Source: Dyadobacter koreensis (GTDB lineage: Bacteria; Bacteroidota; Bacteroidia; Cytophagales; Spirosomataceae). Taken from it: a stretch of 64,000 bases of DNA. Under the pieces are notes generated by a model. That model made no database searches and was not told where the DNA came from. It saw only the letters and a program-made list of their open reading frames with translations. The position numbers were made by a program, and so were the translations under genes. The stretch is from positions 548,967-612,966 of the forward strand of contig NZ_FNXY01000002.1 in NCBI RefSeq assembly GCF_900108855.1, given 5' to 3'. Shown piece by piece: positions 1 to 8,829 of this stretch (position 1 is the first letter of the stretch; every line of letters starts with the position of its first letter).

Positions 1-684
1 AACGTAGGAAACTGGGGCAGAAATGATGACAAGGTGCATTTCAATATTGTAGGGCAGGGTTCTGCTGCTGATGAATGGTCAAACGCTATCTTAGCGAACA
101 ATTTCCTGGCAAACAGTAAGCCGCTACTTGCAAAAACTCCGGATCTGCCTACACCACTACCTGTGACGCTTGTAAAATTCCAGGGGAAATCAACGGAAGA
201 TGGGAAAAACCTGCTTGAATGGGCTACTACTTCCGAAACCAATAACGACCACTTTGAGATCGAGCGCAGCCAGGATGCTGTCGCTTTTGAAACAATAGGT
301 TTGAGAGCTGGCGAAGGAACTACCAAAAACCTGGTTGAATATAGTTATATTGATGAAAAACCATTTGACGATATCGTATACTACCGTTTAAAACAAGTGG
401 ACTTTGACGGAACAACTGCGTATTCAAGAATCATTGCGATCATGAAAGCCGAGCAGAAAAATTCCGATTACATCTACCCAAATCCAACCGGAAGCACAGT
501 AGAAGTTGCGGCTGAGGGATCGTCAGTTTCTGAGGTTACTATTTTTGATGCAACTGGACAAGTTGTTCTGTTTGAAAAGTCGCCAAAACTAATTGATGTT
601 TCCAAATTGATTAAGGGTAACTATATTTTGCAGGCAAAAACGCAAAATGGCCGTACAATCCGAAAAAAGATGGTGAAGTTGTAA
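1..684 (+). CDS. T9SS type A sorting domain protein, 3' end (5' truncated by window)
   Basis: The frame is open from base 1, so this is the C-terminal end of a larger secreted protein; a GTG at 34 is only an internal codon. The visible part contains an FN3-like stretch beginning LPVTLVKFQGK and including NNDHFEIERS and YYRLKQVDFDG, which is very common just before the sorting signal in Bacteroidota exoproteins. It ends with a type IX secretion C-terminal domain: YPNPTGSTVEV, then VTIFDATGQVV, then KGNYILQAKT and a basic KKMVKL tail. The CTD targets the protein through the T9SS translocon for surface attachment or release. The catalytic or adhesive part lies outside the window, so its function is unknown. 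A hairpin terminator follows. Confidence 0.85.
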   Translation, partial: NVGNWGRNDDKVHFNIVGQGSAADEWSNAILANNFLANSKPLLAKTPDLPTPLPVTLVKFQGKSTEDGKNLLEWATTSETNNDHFEIERSQDAVAFETIGLRAGEGTTKNLVEYSYIDEKPFDDIVYYRLKQVDFDGTTAYSRIIAIMKAEQKNSDYIYPNPTGSTVEVAAEGSSVSEVTIFDATGQVVLFEKSPKLIDVSKLIKGNYILQAKTQNGRTIRKKMVKL

Positions 685-701
685 TTTGCGAAAAATTCTT
701 C

Positions 702-748
702 AAATCGTGTTGCCAGATCAATCAGTGATTGGGTAACACGATTTTTTT
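702..748 (+). terminator. Rho-independent terminator
   Basis: The arms AAATCGTGTTGCC (702-714) and GGGTAACACGATTT (731-744) pair and are followed by a T-run. The hairpin sits 18 bases after the stop codon of the T9SS protein. Confidence 0.85.
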
Positions 749-829
749 GTTTGAAAAAATATATAAATCTCGTTCTTCTGACTAATTTGTTTAATTATGC
801 AAAAAGTAGAAGTAAAGATTAACAGGTAG

Positions 830-1276
830 ATGAATAAACAGGAATTAGTCGAATATATGAAAGGGCTTCTCGATGAGCGGATGCAGGTTGCCTGGGCAGC
901 AATGGAAGCTGCTCAGGATTCGGCAAATGATCAGAGCAAAAGTTCCGCAGGAGATAAATACGAAACAGCGAGGTCAATGGGGCAGCTTGACCGCAATATG
1001 CATGCAAGGCAGTATGAGCAGGTAAGGCAGGAACGTGTGATTTTGGAAAGAATAGGTGAAACTGAAAAAGTCATGCGTGGAGCTGTGGGAGCGCTGTTGG
1101 AAACTACGGCAGGATGGTTCTTTATTTCAGTCAGCCTGGGAGCCGTAGTGTTTAACGGGCAAACGATACTGGCAGTGTCTTCTTCTTCACCGGTCGGTTT
1201 ATCATTTCTTGGCAAAGAAGCGGGAGGCGAATTTCAATTTATGAATAAGCCGCATAAAATTATTGCTATATACTAA
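830..1276 (+). CDS. GreA/GreB-like C-terminal domain protein
   Basis: A 148-residue protein. The N-terminal half is helical and charged, with KYETARSM near residue 44 in the place where GreA has its coiled-coil tip. The C-terminal half resembles the GreA/GreB FKBP-like domain: SPVGLSFLGKEAGGEF followed by a short IIAIY end. Gre factors bind the secondary channel of RNA polymerase and stimulate transcript cleavage. Whether this shorter relative does so is unknown. From memory, members of this family in Bacteroidota are often labelled 3-oxoacyl-ACP synthase, but no thiolase fold or catalytic Cys-His-His is visible, so that name looks wrong. The ATG at 830 is the natural start. The gene converges on yebC. 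Confidence 0.7.
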   Translation: MNKQELVEYMKGLLDERMQVAWAAMEAAQDSANDQSKSSAGDKYETARSMGQLDRNMHARQYEQVRQERVILERIGETEKVMRGAVGALLETTAGWFFISVSLGAVVFNGQTILAVSSSSPVGLSFLGKEAGGEFQFMNKPHKIIAIY

Positions 1277-1283
1277 CAAACAA

Positions 1284-1350
1284 TCGGCGGTCAGCTTCCG
1301 GTGATCGATGTTGATCATCGAAAAACTGAAAGCCGATCGCCGAAAGCTGT
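1284..1350. repeat. Intergenic inverted repeat, family 1 copy D
   Basis: The left arm CGGCGGTCAGCTTCCGG and the reverse complement of the right arm CGGCGATCGGCTTTCAG match at most positions. The element fills the gap between two convergent genes and may also act as a bidirectional terminator. The arms resemble those at 5217-5280, 48550-48734 and 56229-56368. This copy lacks the TTGGTGAGA core of the others. Confidence 0.55.
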
Positions 1351-1351
1351 T

Positions 1352-2068
1352 TTAAGCCATATTGTGATAAACGCGCTGCACGTCGTCGTCGTCTTCGATT
1401 TTTTCAATCAATTTTTCTACTTCGGCGATTTCGTCTTCTGTTAACTTTTTAGTATCGCTCGGTATTCTTTCAAAATCAGCTTCAACAATTTCAAAGCCGT
1501 TTTCTTCTAGGTAATGCTGCAAAGCGCCAAACGAAGTAAATTCTCCATAAATATTGATTTGGTTCGTTTCTTCGTCAAGGAAAACTTCTTCGCCACCCAC
1601 ATCGATCAATTCAAACTCGAGTTCTTCCATGTCGCGTGTGCCATCATTTTTAACTTTAAAAATACACTTGCGGTCGAAAATGAAATCCAGCATACCCATC
1701 GTTCCCAAACTTCCTCCAAGTTTATTGAAATAGCTTCGTACGTTTGCAACCGTGCGAACAGGGTTATCGGTAGTACTTTCCACAAGAATAGCCACCCCGT
1801 GAGGCCCATATCCTTCGTAAACAATTTCTTTGTAATCTTCCTGATCCTTGGAAGTTGCGCGTTTAATTGCGCGTTCAACCGTTTCCTTCGGCATGTTTGC
1901 AGCTCTTGCATTTTGAAGCAGTACTCTGAGACGCGCGTTGGTAGCAGGATCAGCCGTTCCGCTTTTTACGGCAAGAACAATATCTTTTCCAATTCGGGTA
2001 AATGTTTTTGCCATTTTATCCCAACGCTTAAACATCCGCGCTTTTCTATATTCATAGGCTCTTCCCAT
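1352..2068 (-). CDS. yebC: YebC/PmpR family protein
   Basis: A 238-residue protein of full family length. The N-terminus has the YebC signature (YRKARMFKRWDKMAKTFTRI, then NMPKETVERAIKRA near residues 59-72). The middle contains YEGYGPHGVAILVE and RSYFNKLGGSLG. The C-terminus has an acidic stretch, EKIEDDDDVQRVYHN. YebC proteins were long annotated as transcriptional regulators; more recent work links bacterial YebC to the ribosome and relief of proline-dependent stalling. The initial GRAYEYRKARMFKRW differs slightly from the enterobacterial MAGHSKW start, as is usual in this phylum. Function is by homology; the family call is secure. Confidence 0.93.
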   Translation of the reverse strand: MGRAYEYRKARMFKRWDKMAKTFTRIGKDIVLAVKSGTADPATNARLRVLLQNARAANMPKETVERAIKRATSKDQEDYKEIVYEGYGPHGVAILVESTTDNPVRTVANVRSYFNKLGGSLGTMGMLDFIFDRKCIFKVKNDGTRDMEELEFELIDVGGEEVFLDEETNQINIYGEFTSFGALQHYLEENGFEIVEADFERIPSDTKKLTEDEIAEVEKLIEKIEDDDDVQRVYHNMA

Positions 2069-2248
2069 GCTTATTCTTACTTAGGTTTTAATAGTTTTGA
2101 ATTCAAAAAAACTGCCGCTTTCCAAGTGCCATCTATTCTAGTAATAATGAGATATTTGAAATTGCGATATCTCGTTATTAAAATATCGGTACATCAGCTG
2201 TTTAGCTTCTGAAACCTTAATGAGGCACCAAGTCGCGAGCTTAAATAA

Positions 2249-2264
2249 TTTGTAAATTTACAAA
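2249..2264. promoter_or_regulatory. 16-bp perfect palindrome, possible operator
   Basis: TTTGTAAATTTACAAA is its own reverse complement. It lies between the divergent genes yebC and the GNAT acetyltransferase, 54 bases before the latter. About one such palindrome is expected by chance in 64 kb, so only its position makes it notable. Confidence 0.3.
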
Positions 2265-2317
2265 AGACTGGTAAACTCAGGCAAAAATAAGAACCTTTCA
2301 ATCTCTTTTACTTAAAA

Positions 2318-2797
2318 ATGAATCTAAAATTGCAATGGAGTCTTAAAAGCTTTCAGGAATTGGACGTTTACGAATTATATGAATTGCTGCGGTTAAGAAA
2401 TGAGGTCTTTGTAATTGAGCAAAATTGTATCTTTCCGGATCAGGATAATAAAGATCAGAAATGCCATCACTTATCAGGGACATATGAGGGAAATTTGATG
2501 GCCTATGCCAGGATCGTTCCTCCAGGATTATCCTATGAATATCCATCGATTGGGAGAGTAGTAGTTTCTCCAGCCGGGCGAGGGAAATCTTACGGCGTCG
2601 AATTAATGCATAAATCGATTAAAGTTTTGACAGAATTATACGGACCATCTATTATCCGGATCGGAGCTCAGCTTTACCTGACTAAGTTTTATGAGTCTTT
2701 TGGATTCAAACAAAGTAGTGAGGTGTATGACGAGGATGGTATCGATCACATTGAAATGACCTTGACGCCGGTATTGGGGAATAATGGGGTACATTGA
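2318..2797 (+). CDS. GNAT family N-acetyltransferase, ElaA-like
   Basis: A 159-residue protein. ElaA features are visible: LYELLRLRNEVFVIEQNC near residues 20-38, then MAYARIVPPG, IGRVVVSPAGRGKSYG (the acetyl-CoA pyrophosphate loop, R-x-x-G-x-G/S type, near residues 88-97), and LTKFYESFGF, which is typical of the last helix and strand of GNAT folds. ElaA-type enzymes transfer acetyl from acetyl-CoA to an unknown amine. The start ATG at 2318 gives the usual family length. It is a single gene with a clear gap on both sides, so the context does not identify a substrate. Confidence 0.88.
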   Translation: MNLKLQWSLKSFQELDVYELYELLRLRNEVFVIEQNCIFPDQDNKDQKCHHLSGTYEGNLMAYARIVPPGLSYEYPSIGRVVVSPAGRGKSYGVELMHKSIKVLTELYGPSIIRIGAQLYLTKFYESFGFKQSSEVYDEDGIDHIEMTLTPVLGNNGVH

Positions 2798-2989
2798 AGG
2801 CCAATTTGTAGAATAATTCATCAAAATGGACACCTTGTGTAGACTTGTTACAGGTAATTTCTTCCATCTATCCTAAATAATCGGGAGTCAATTGGATCAG
2901 GACTACGTTGAATCAGGCGATTTTGACCCATTTTTTAAAAATTTATTCTTACAGGTTTTAAAATTAGGTCGCTGGCATGAATATTTAAT

Positions 2990-3120
2990 ATTTAGAAGTC
3001 AGTCAAGCAAACTACTGCTCGTAATTGACGCCTGTCAATATAACACGGTAGTTTTGACGAACACTGATAGAGGAGGGTTTACGTGGAATGGCCTACTGTA
3101 ATGCGGTAGGCCATTTTTTT
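2990..3120 (+). ncRNA. Candidate structured RNA ending in an intrinsic terminator
   Basis: The gap 2798-3195 has no convincing gene but folds on paper into a nested rod: TCAGT (2999-3003) with ACTGA (3063-3067); AAACTACTG (3009-3017) with CGGTAGTTT (3046-3054, one G-U); and ATTGAC (3024-3029) with GTCAAT (3034-3039) around a GCCT loop. A strong terminator follows at 3085-3120. The rod with internal loops is reminiscent of 6S-type RNAs, but I cannot match it to a family. The alternative is a metF leader. The 5' end is not determined. Confidence 0.4.
3085..3120 (+). terminator. Rho-independent terminator upstream of metF
   Basis: AATGGCCTAC and GGTAGGCCATT form a 10-pair stem with an 8-base loop, followed by seven T. 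It lies 75 bases before metF and 290 bases after the GNAT gene. It therefore ends either a small RNA or an attenuated metF leader. Confidence 0.85.
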
Positions 3121-3195
3121 GTGCCTTATAGATTGGTTTGGTTGTAGAATTGGTGTTCTTTTGTAAACTTTTGTGCAAATAAAGAAATTCTATAC

Positions 3196-4152
3196 ATGAC
3201 TAAAGTTACCGAATTTATTACCCAGGCTCAGGGTAAAACTCTCTTTTCAATCGAAATTATCCCTCCTGTCAAGGGTCAAAATATCAATGAGTTATTAAAT
3301 GGAATAGAACCTCTGATGGAATTCAAGCCACCTTTTGTGGATGTGACATATCACCGTGAAGAATTAATAGATGTGGTAGGGCAGGGCGGATTGATAGAGC
3401 GTATACCTATTCGCAAGCGTCCGGGCACCGTTGGTATCTGCGCCAGATTAATGGAACGTTTCAAGGTTGACGCCGTTCCTCACGTTATCTGCGGTGGTTT
3501 TACCAAAGATGAAACGGAAGATGTTCTCTTTGACCTGCATTATTTAGGAATCGATAACGTTCTTGTTTTACGCGGAGATCCTGAAAAATCAGCGGGTGTT
3601 TTTAAGGCAAAATTAGGCGGGCACAGCTATGCTTCCGAACTGATCACTCAGGTTGCCAACATGAATAAAGGAATATTGTTACATGCAGAAACAGAAGCAT
3701 CACATACGGATTTCTGTATTGGCATTGCTGGATATCCTGAAAAACATCTCGATGCTGAAAGCCTTGATACCGATTTTGAACACTTAAAAAGAAAAATCGA
3801 GCTGGGCGCAAATTACATTGTAACCCAGATGTTTTTTGATAATCAAAAATACTTCCGCTTCGTCGACAGATGCCGATCAGAGGGAATCACTGTGCCTATA
3901 ATTCCAGGATTGAAACCATTAGCTACGAAAAGACAGCTGACCGTGCTGGCGGATATTTTTCATCTTGAATTCCCACAGGATCTTATTGATGAAGCTCAGA
4001 AATGCGCCACCGATAAGGAAGTCCGCCAGGTTGGAATTGAATGGAGCATCCAGCAGTGCAAAGAACTGATCGCTTACGGAGCGCCTGTTCTGCACTTTTA
4101 TACCATGGGCAAGTCAGATAATATTGCTCAGATAGCGGGTAAATTCTTCTAA
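3196..4152 (+). CDS. metF: Methylenetetrahydrofolate reductase
   Basis: A 318-residue TIM-barrel flavoprotein of the MetF family. It reduces 5,10-methylene-THF to 5-methyl-THF, the methyl donor for methionine synthesis. Visible signatures are FSIEIIPP near residue 16 (the catalytic Glu of the first strand), [23 protein letters not shown] (the FAD-binding region near residues 120-130), and [10 protein letters not shown] near residues 211-220. Length and end ([14 protein letters not shown]) are normal. The gene stands alone behind a terminator-bearing leader, so it may be regulated by that leader. Its stop codon overlaps the stop region of the convergent ybjQ-like gene by four bases. Confidence 0.96.
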   Translation: MTKVTEFITQAQGKTLFSIEIIPPVKGQNINELLNGIEPLMEFKPPFVDVTYHREELIDVVGQGGLIERIPIRKRPGTVGICARLMERFKVDAVPHVICGGFTKDETEDVLFDLHYLGIDNVLVLRGDPEKSAGVFKAKLGGHSYASELITQVANMNKGILLHAETEASHTDFCIGIAGYPEKHLDAESLDTDFEHLKRKIELGANYIVTQMFFDNQKYFRFVDRCRSEGITVPIIPGLKPLATKRQLTVLADIFHLEFPQDLIDEAQKCATDKEVRQVGIEWSIQQCKELIAYGAPVLHFYTMGKSDNIAQIAGKFF

Positions 4153-4472
4153 TTTTCCAGACATACGGCAGTACCATTGGCGCTAACCATCAGCATTGAT
4201 CCGTTTCCGCCAATGGTTTCAAAATCCAGATCCACACCGATTATTGCATGTGCTCCCAAACGCTGGGCTTGTTCCATCATTTCACGTAGCGCAATACTTT
4301 TCGCCTCACGGAGCGCCTGTTCATAAGATCCTGAACGCCCGCCGACCACATCGCGTATTCCTGCCAGGAAATCTTTAACTACATTGGCGCCAATGATCGC
4401 TTCACCGTTAACCAGCCCAATATATTTGATAATTTTTTTGCCTTCGATGTTTGGAGTAGTTGTTACAAGCAT
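4149..4472 (-). CDS. YbjQ/UPF0145 family protein
   Basis: A 107-residue protein with the YbjQ pattern: [25 protein letters not shown] at the start, [18 protein letters not shown] in the middle, and [15 protein letters not shown], then [11 protein letters not shown]. The family is often called putative heavy-metal-binding because of a pentameric fold, but no metal ligand set is obvious and the function is unknown. Length is normal for the family. Its last four bases overlap the end of metF on the opposite strand. Confidence 0.88.
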   Translation of the reverse strand: MLVTTTPNIEGKKIIKYIGLVNGEAIIGANVVKDFLAGIRDVVGGRSGSYEQALREAKSIALREMMEQAQRLGAHAIIGVDLDFETIGGNGSMLMVSANGTAVCLEN

Positions 4473-4633
4473 ATAAATCTGGCGATATTTAAAAGGTTAT
4501 GAAGTTTATTAACGTTATAGCACACAATTTACAGTATTTTCGTGTCTGGACACAATATTTACTATTTTAACGGTCACTCGTCTATTTAGTCTGCTTTCTG
4601 ACTTTTTGAGCGGATATTTAAATTAACTATTTC

Positions 4634-5209
4634 ATGAGCAATACTATAAAATCGATAAACGAAGTTATCCGGACACGCCGGAGTATATTTCCGCCGAGTT
4701 ATATCCAACAGGAAATTCCGCGCGAAGTACTTGAGTCCGTTCTCGAAAATGCGAATTATGCTCCTACCCATAAGCTTACCGAGCCATGGCGTTTTACTGT
4801 TTTTACGGGAGATGGGCTTGTGAAACTGGCAGATTACATGGGGGAAGCTTACCGCGCCAGTACAACTGCTGAGACATTTTCGGAGGCAAAATATGAGGGT
4901 ACACGTTCAAAATCTTTGAAGTCTGCGGCGGTTATAGCCATCGTCGTAGAATTACATCCTGAAAAAATTCCGGAGTGGGAAGAAATTGCAGCGGTCGCCT
5001 GTGCTGTACAAAATATGTGGCTCACAGCAACAGCTAACAACATTGGAGCTTACTGGAGCAGCCCGAGTGTTACGGAGTCGTTGCGCCAGTTTTTAGATTT
5101 GAAGGAAAATCAGAAGTGCGTCGGGTTCTTTTACATGGGTTATCACAATCTGGGAGAAGTTGCGGCTCGTCGTACTCCGATTGCTGACAAGATAACCTGG
5201 GTCCGCTAG
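4634..5209 (+). CDS. Nitroreductase family protein (YdjA-like)
   Basis: A 191-residue FMN-dependent reductase of the small YdjA-like subgroup. Visible: RTRRSIFPP near residues 12-20 (FMN phosphate-binding Arg pair), NANYAPTHKLTEPWRF near residues 40-55, and GAYWSSPSV with LGFFYMGY-type strands towards the C-terminus. Such enzymes reduce nitroaromatics, quinones or unknown physiological substrates with NAD(P)H. The start ATG at 4634 gives the standard length. It is followed after a repeat element by an ABC ATPase on the same strand; no functional link is apparent. Confidence 0.9.
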   Translation: MSNTIKSINEVIRTRRSIFPPSYIQQEIPREVLESVLENANYAPTHKLTEPWRFTVFTGDGLVKLADYMGEAYRASTTAETFSEAKYEGTRSKSLKSAAVIAIVVELHPEKIPEWEEIAAVACAVQNMWLTATANNIGAYWSSPSVTESLRQFLDLKENQKCVGFFYMGYHNLGEVAARRTPIADKITWVR

Positions 5210-5216
5210 CTTACAA

Positions 5217-5280
5217 TTGGCTATCAGTTTTTGGTGAGAAGAACATTAAGTATCCTGTTCTAAAAATGAAAGCTGATAGC
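5217..5280. repeat. Intergenic inverted repeat, family 1 copy A
   Basis: The left arm TTGGCTATCAG and right arm CTGATAGC are complementary. The core has TTTTTGGTGAGAA followed by an inner AGAACA/TGTTCT pair. The same arm style and the TTGGTGAGA core recur at 48550-48734 and 56229-56368. Confidence 0.6.
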
Positions 5281-5314
5281 ACTTTCAATTTATTTCCCCA
5301 ATTCAATTTTTCCA

Positions 5315-6274
5315 ATGACAGTTCTTCGTGCCGAATCCGTTTCTAAAAACTTTGATGCTAAAAGTGTTTTAAAGGATATTTCTCTGGAATTAAACCCGGG
5401 CGAGTGGCTTGGGATTTTAGGCGAAAGTGGATCTGGAAAAAGTACTTTACTTCGGATTTTAGGAAGGTTTGTTGATTCGGATGCCGGATACGTATATTTT
5501 CAGGAATCGCTGGTTCCATCTGTTAAAGGTGAACTGATTCCAGGCCATAATTCCATCAAACTGATTCATCAGGAGTTTGAGCTTTTTCCAAATCAGACAG
5601 TCGAAGAAAATATTTCCTACTCCCTACGTTTTTACGAGCCGGAATACAGAATAAATAAGGTTGAAGAATTACTAACTATAACGGGGTTATCCGCCATAAG
5701 AAATCAAAAGGCGAAGCTGTTATCCGGAGGAGAAAAACAGCGGACGGCCATTGCAAAATCGCTTGCCGAACAACCGGATGTGTTATTACTGGATGAGCCT
5801 TTTGCACATTTAGATAATCGGAACCGCAGGATTCTGGCGGAGGCAATTGAGAAATTACGTCAGGAACAGCAGATGGCCTGCATATTTGTTACCCACGAAT
5901 CCGCGGACGCACTGGCCTGGTCAGATCGTATTGCGGTTTTACGGGATGGGGAAATTATTCAGATCGGGACACCTCAGGAAGTTTACAACAAGCCATCAAG
6001 TAGTTACGTAGCCGAACTGACAGGTGACATTAATTGGTTAAATTCAGATACTCAAAAATCTTTTATTCGCCCCGAAAAAATCAAACGGACAAAAAACCTT
6101 GAAAAAAGTAAATGGAGCGGCATTGTAGAAGCGATTCGCTTTCACGGAAATCATTGGGAGATCCGTTGCGTAAATGATAACAATGCGCTTGTCTTTTACC
6201 GTAACAGAAAAGATGTCGAGATCGGGGAGCAGTTGTATCTTACTTATTCTGAAAAAGACGTGATGTCCGTCTGA
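5315..6274 (+). CDS. ABC transporter ATP-binding protein with C-terminal TOBE-like domain
   Basis: A 319-residue ABC ATPase. Walker A GESGSGKST is at residues 36-44, the Q-loop near HQEFELFP, the signature LSGGEKQR at 136-143, Walker B VLLLDEP at 156-162, and the switch His in VTHESADAL. After residue 230 an extension (IRPEKIK, then a beta-rich segment ending YLTYSEKD) resembles the TOBE domain of the CUT1/FbpC/PotA importer ATPases. That class energises uptake of polyamines, iron, sulfate or sugars. No permease or binding-protein gene is adjacent, so the partners must be encoded elsewhere or it is an orphan. The substrate cannot be assigned. Confidence 0.88.
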   Translation: MTVLRAESVSKNFDAKSVLKDISLELNPGEWLGILGESGSGKSTLLRILGRFVDSDAGYVYFQESLVPSVKGELIPGHNSIKLIHQEFELFPNQTVEENISYSLRFYEPEYRINKVEELLTITGLSAIRNQKAKLLSGGEKQRTAIAKSLAEQPDVLLLDEPFAHLDNRNRRILAEAIEKLRQEQQMACIFVTHESADALAWSDRIAVLRDGEIIQIGTPQEVYNKPSSSYVAELTGDINWLNSDTQKSFIRPEKIKRTKNLEKSKWSGIVEAIRFHGNHWEIRCVNDNNALVFYRNRKDVEIGEQLYLTYSEKDVMSV

Positions 6275-6285
6275 TTACTTCACTT

Positions 6286-8799
6286 TTATAAACTGAACCA
6301 GAAGGAAATCTTGACGGCGAAGGGCGTTACGTTTGGATTATTTTTATAAGTGAGACGGTGGATCGCATCTACGCGCCCAAATTTGAAAATATTATCAACG
6401 CCATAACCTAATTCGAGATAGGGCGTGTTGCCCAATTCGTTAAAAGTCTGAATTGGATTACCCTGCGCATCGATTGTCGACGCAAGTGCCATATTCTGCT
6501 TACTCACCTGTCCGTAAAATAACTTTCCGGTAGCCAGTAACCGTAATTTTAATTTACGAATTGCCGGAATCCGGTTTAGAATAAAACCTTCATCATTATG
6601 TTCGACACGAAGGGTGACGTACCGATCTGCAATGAATTCAAAATATTTCATCAGGTTAAAAGCATTGTCAACATAGAATAGGGATTCATTTCCTAATGGA
6701 TTGTAAAGTAAGGTGTAAGGAATGGTAGAAGGGATGTAACCTAGCGTCAAGTTGTAATAAGTCCGCCCGAAGACACCTGCCCTGAAAGTTTGTTTGACGT
6801 TTGCTGCAAACTTGTGGTAGTGAAAATCTCCGTGAAGAAAGTTTTTCATGCCAAGCGTATAACGGAATGTAAATGCAGGTGAATTTCCGGTCCCCATACT
6901 AATCCGTTCGTTATCGTTTTGCAGGAAAGTTTCGTTTCCGGCAAGGCGCGTTTCTACGTTCAATTCTGTTATTTCATAGGTACTTCTCAGCGGAGATTCA
7001 ACACCCATTTCTGGCTTGCTTCGGTAAGCAAAATCGAAAAGCGGGCGGAAATCCCGGTGCCGAAGCTGAACGCTGGCCGTGAATCCTTTCACAAGTTCTC
7101 TTTTGACATATGCAGAAACATCTTCCTGCCAGTAAGGTCTTCTAAATTGCCCGAATCTCGAAAATGCGCCAAAAATTGTATTGGTACCAATATTTTCAGC
7201 AGAAACTCCTAAGCGTTCTAAATCCTTCGAATAGGAAATTCCAGCCATCGTCCAGGGTTTTCTGGAGAAGATGTAATCAACTCCGGCACCGTATTTAAAA
7301 GCGTGGTCACTAAATCCATAAGCTCCATATCCGCTTAAAATCAGTTTCCGGCTAAATCCGGGATCGGTTTTAAAACCAAGTCTCAGGCGGTGTCCTTCCA
7401 CATTATTATTGGCATATAAAAACAGATAAGGGCCAATGTCGATATTCCATTTGTCAATCTTTTTATAGCCATTTACAAAGATGTTCAATATCTCTGTATA
7501 CGTTTTTACCGCTGGTAATACTTTCAAGGAATCTACCAGCTGGAAGCTCAGAATTTCAGATTTGGTCAAAGATTCCGGACGGCTTTTTTGCCAGAAAGCA
7601 GAATCGTGAACCATATAATCTTCCTTTAACTCAATTGCAGTATCGAAAAATTTCGGGCCGCGCGGTGCGTTGATTTTATAATGGGTATTGGAAGAATAAA
7701 ATTTAAGCAGTAAACCAGCAGTCTGCTTTGTTGGCTCATCGACATCAATCAAGACACGGGTTTTAGTTGGAACCCATGTTTTATCATCTTCAAAAAGGTC
7801 GTAAGAAGTCTGGATCTTAATTTTTTCAATGAAGTTCAGGTTAGCTCTTTTACCGACATTCGCATCCATTTGCGTCAATGCATAATTTTCTCCGTCGATC
7901 CAGAAAGATCCGCTGAATGCAAGATCCTGCTCCTGACGCGGTTCGAAATCAATCTTGTAATCATAGGTTGAGCCATTTTTGATACTATCCGCCAGATAAT
8001 AATCATAATATAATTTCCAGCTTTCGGAAATAGGTGAGATGAAATCCTTTTCAAGGACGTTCAGCCAGTTGTTATAAAAATTATATTGCTGGAAAGAAGA
8101 GCCAACAATCTGAGACACAAAGCTTCCGTCTGTCAGCCCGACCCCGGAAACTTTCGTTTTATTAATAATTTCCTTTTTCTTTTTTGGATCCTTTCGGAAA
8201 TAGACATTTGAAACAGACTCTGAAATGAAAATCGGGATGATTGTCTCGCCATCTTCTCCTTTTACCTCATCATATTTATCGACAATATGCGTCATTTTTT
8301 TTACCGTCCGCCTGTTTCGGAATTTTTCGGAAAGGTTGTCGATATCTATCTGGATCTTGTTATAACTTTCATACTCATAAGCTTCCAGATTTTCAGAATT
8401 GTTAACCTTTCGGTTTTCGACAATCTTTCGCATAATTCGCCAGGCCGGGTTTTCTCCCGCGAAAATTCTTACTTCTTTCAATTGGAGGGCACCAGGCGTA
8501 AGCTGAACATCAATGGTTTGTTCCGGTAAATTAGGCGCAATAGCTTTACTTTTTGTTCCATAACCCACGTAGGTTACGAGCAGCGAATCCGCAGGTGGAG
8601 TGAAGGTAATGGAATAAAATCCATCGAAATTTGTAGTTCCTCCTGATAGCGATGCCTTAATGGCAACATTTGCGAAAGGTACGGGATCTCCGGTGGTGGC
8701 GTCTGTGACGCGCCCTTTGATTGTATAAGTGGTTTGTGCGAAAGTCCGGACAGATATTAATACCGCTAGAAAAACAAATAATAGTTTAATAATCTTCAT
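6286..8799 (-). CDS. DUF5686 / carboxypeptidase-regulatory-like domain outer-membrane protein
   Basis: An 837-residue protein with a cleavable signal (MKIIKLLFVFLAVLISVRTFAQ). Residues about 23-105 form a CarboxypepD_reg-like beta domain (YTIKGRVTDATTGDPVPFANV, then FDGFYSITF). The rest matches the DUF5686 family, whose C-terminal half is rich in alternating aromatic beta strands ending AVKISFWFSL, as expected for a beta barrel. These proteins are specific to Bacteroidota and sit in the outer membrane; their substrate is unknown. There is no TonB-box or plug domain, so it is not a SusC. The gene follows the sanA-like gene by 30 bases and is probably co-transcribed with it. Confidence 0.88.
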   Translation of the reverse strand: MKIIKLLFVFLAVLISVRTFAQTTYTIKGRVTDATTGDPVPFANVAIKASLSGGTTNFDGFYSITFTPPADSLLVTYVGYGTKSKAIAPNLPEQTIDVQLTPGALQLKEVRIFAGENPAWRIMRKIVENRKVNNSENLEAYEYESYNKIQIDIDNLSEKFRNRRTVKKMTHIVDKYDEVKGEDGETIIPIFISESVSNVYFRKDPKKKKEIINKTKVSGVGLTDGSFVSQIVGSSFQQYNFYNNWLNVLEKDFISPISESWKLYYDYYLADSIKNGSTYDYKIDFEPRQEQDLAFSGSFWIDGENYALTQMDANVGKRANLNFIEKIKIQTSYDLFEDDKTWVPTKTRVLIDVDEPTKQTAGLLLKFYSSNTHYKINAPRGPKFFDTAIELKEDYMVHDSAFWQKSRPESLTKSEILSFQLVDSLKVLPAVKTYTEILNIFVNGYKKIDKWNIDIGPYLFLYANNNVEGHRLRLGFKTDPGFSRKLILSGYGAYGFSDHAFKYGAGVDYIFSRKPWTMAGISYSKDLERLGVSAENIGTNTIFGAFSRFGQFRRPYWQEDVSAYVKRELVKGFTASVQLRHRDFRPLFDFAYRSKPEMGVESPLRSTYEITELNVETRLAGNETFLQNDNERISMGTGNSPAFTFRYTLGMKNFLHGDFHYHKFAANVKQTFRAGVFGRTYYNLTLGYIPSTIPYTLLYNPLGNESLFYVDNAFNLMKYFEFIADRYVTLRVEHNDEGFILNRIPAIRKLKLRLLATGKLFYGQVSKQNMALASTIDAQGNPIQTFNELGNTPYLELGYGVDNIFKFGRVDAIHRLTYKNNPNVTPFAVKISFWFSL

Positions 8800-8829
8800 A
8801 TTAACATCCCAAGCCTCCGTGAGTAAAAT

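Noticed and set aside
1514-2212. A long open frame on the plus strand across yebC
   Set aside because: It is antisense to a certain gene, has a composition unlike proteins (rich in F, C, S, H), and shows no domain.
2892-3101. A 69-codon frame starting with TTG between the GNAT gene and metF
   Set aside because: It has a poor start, no recognisable domain, and overlaps the nested stems and the terminator, so the region is better explained as RNA.
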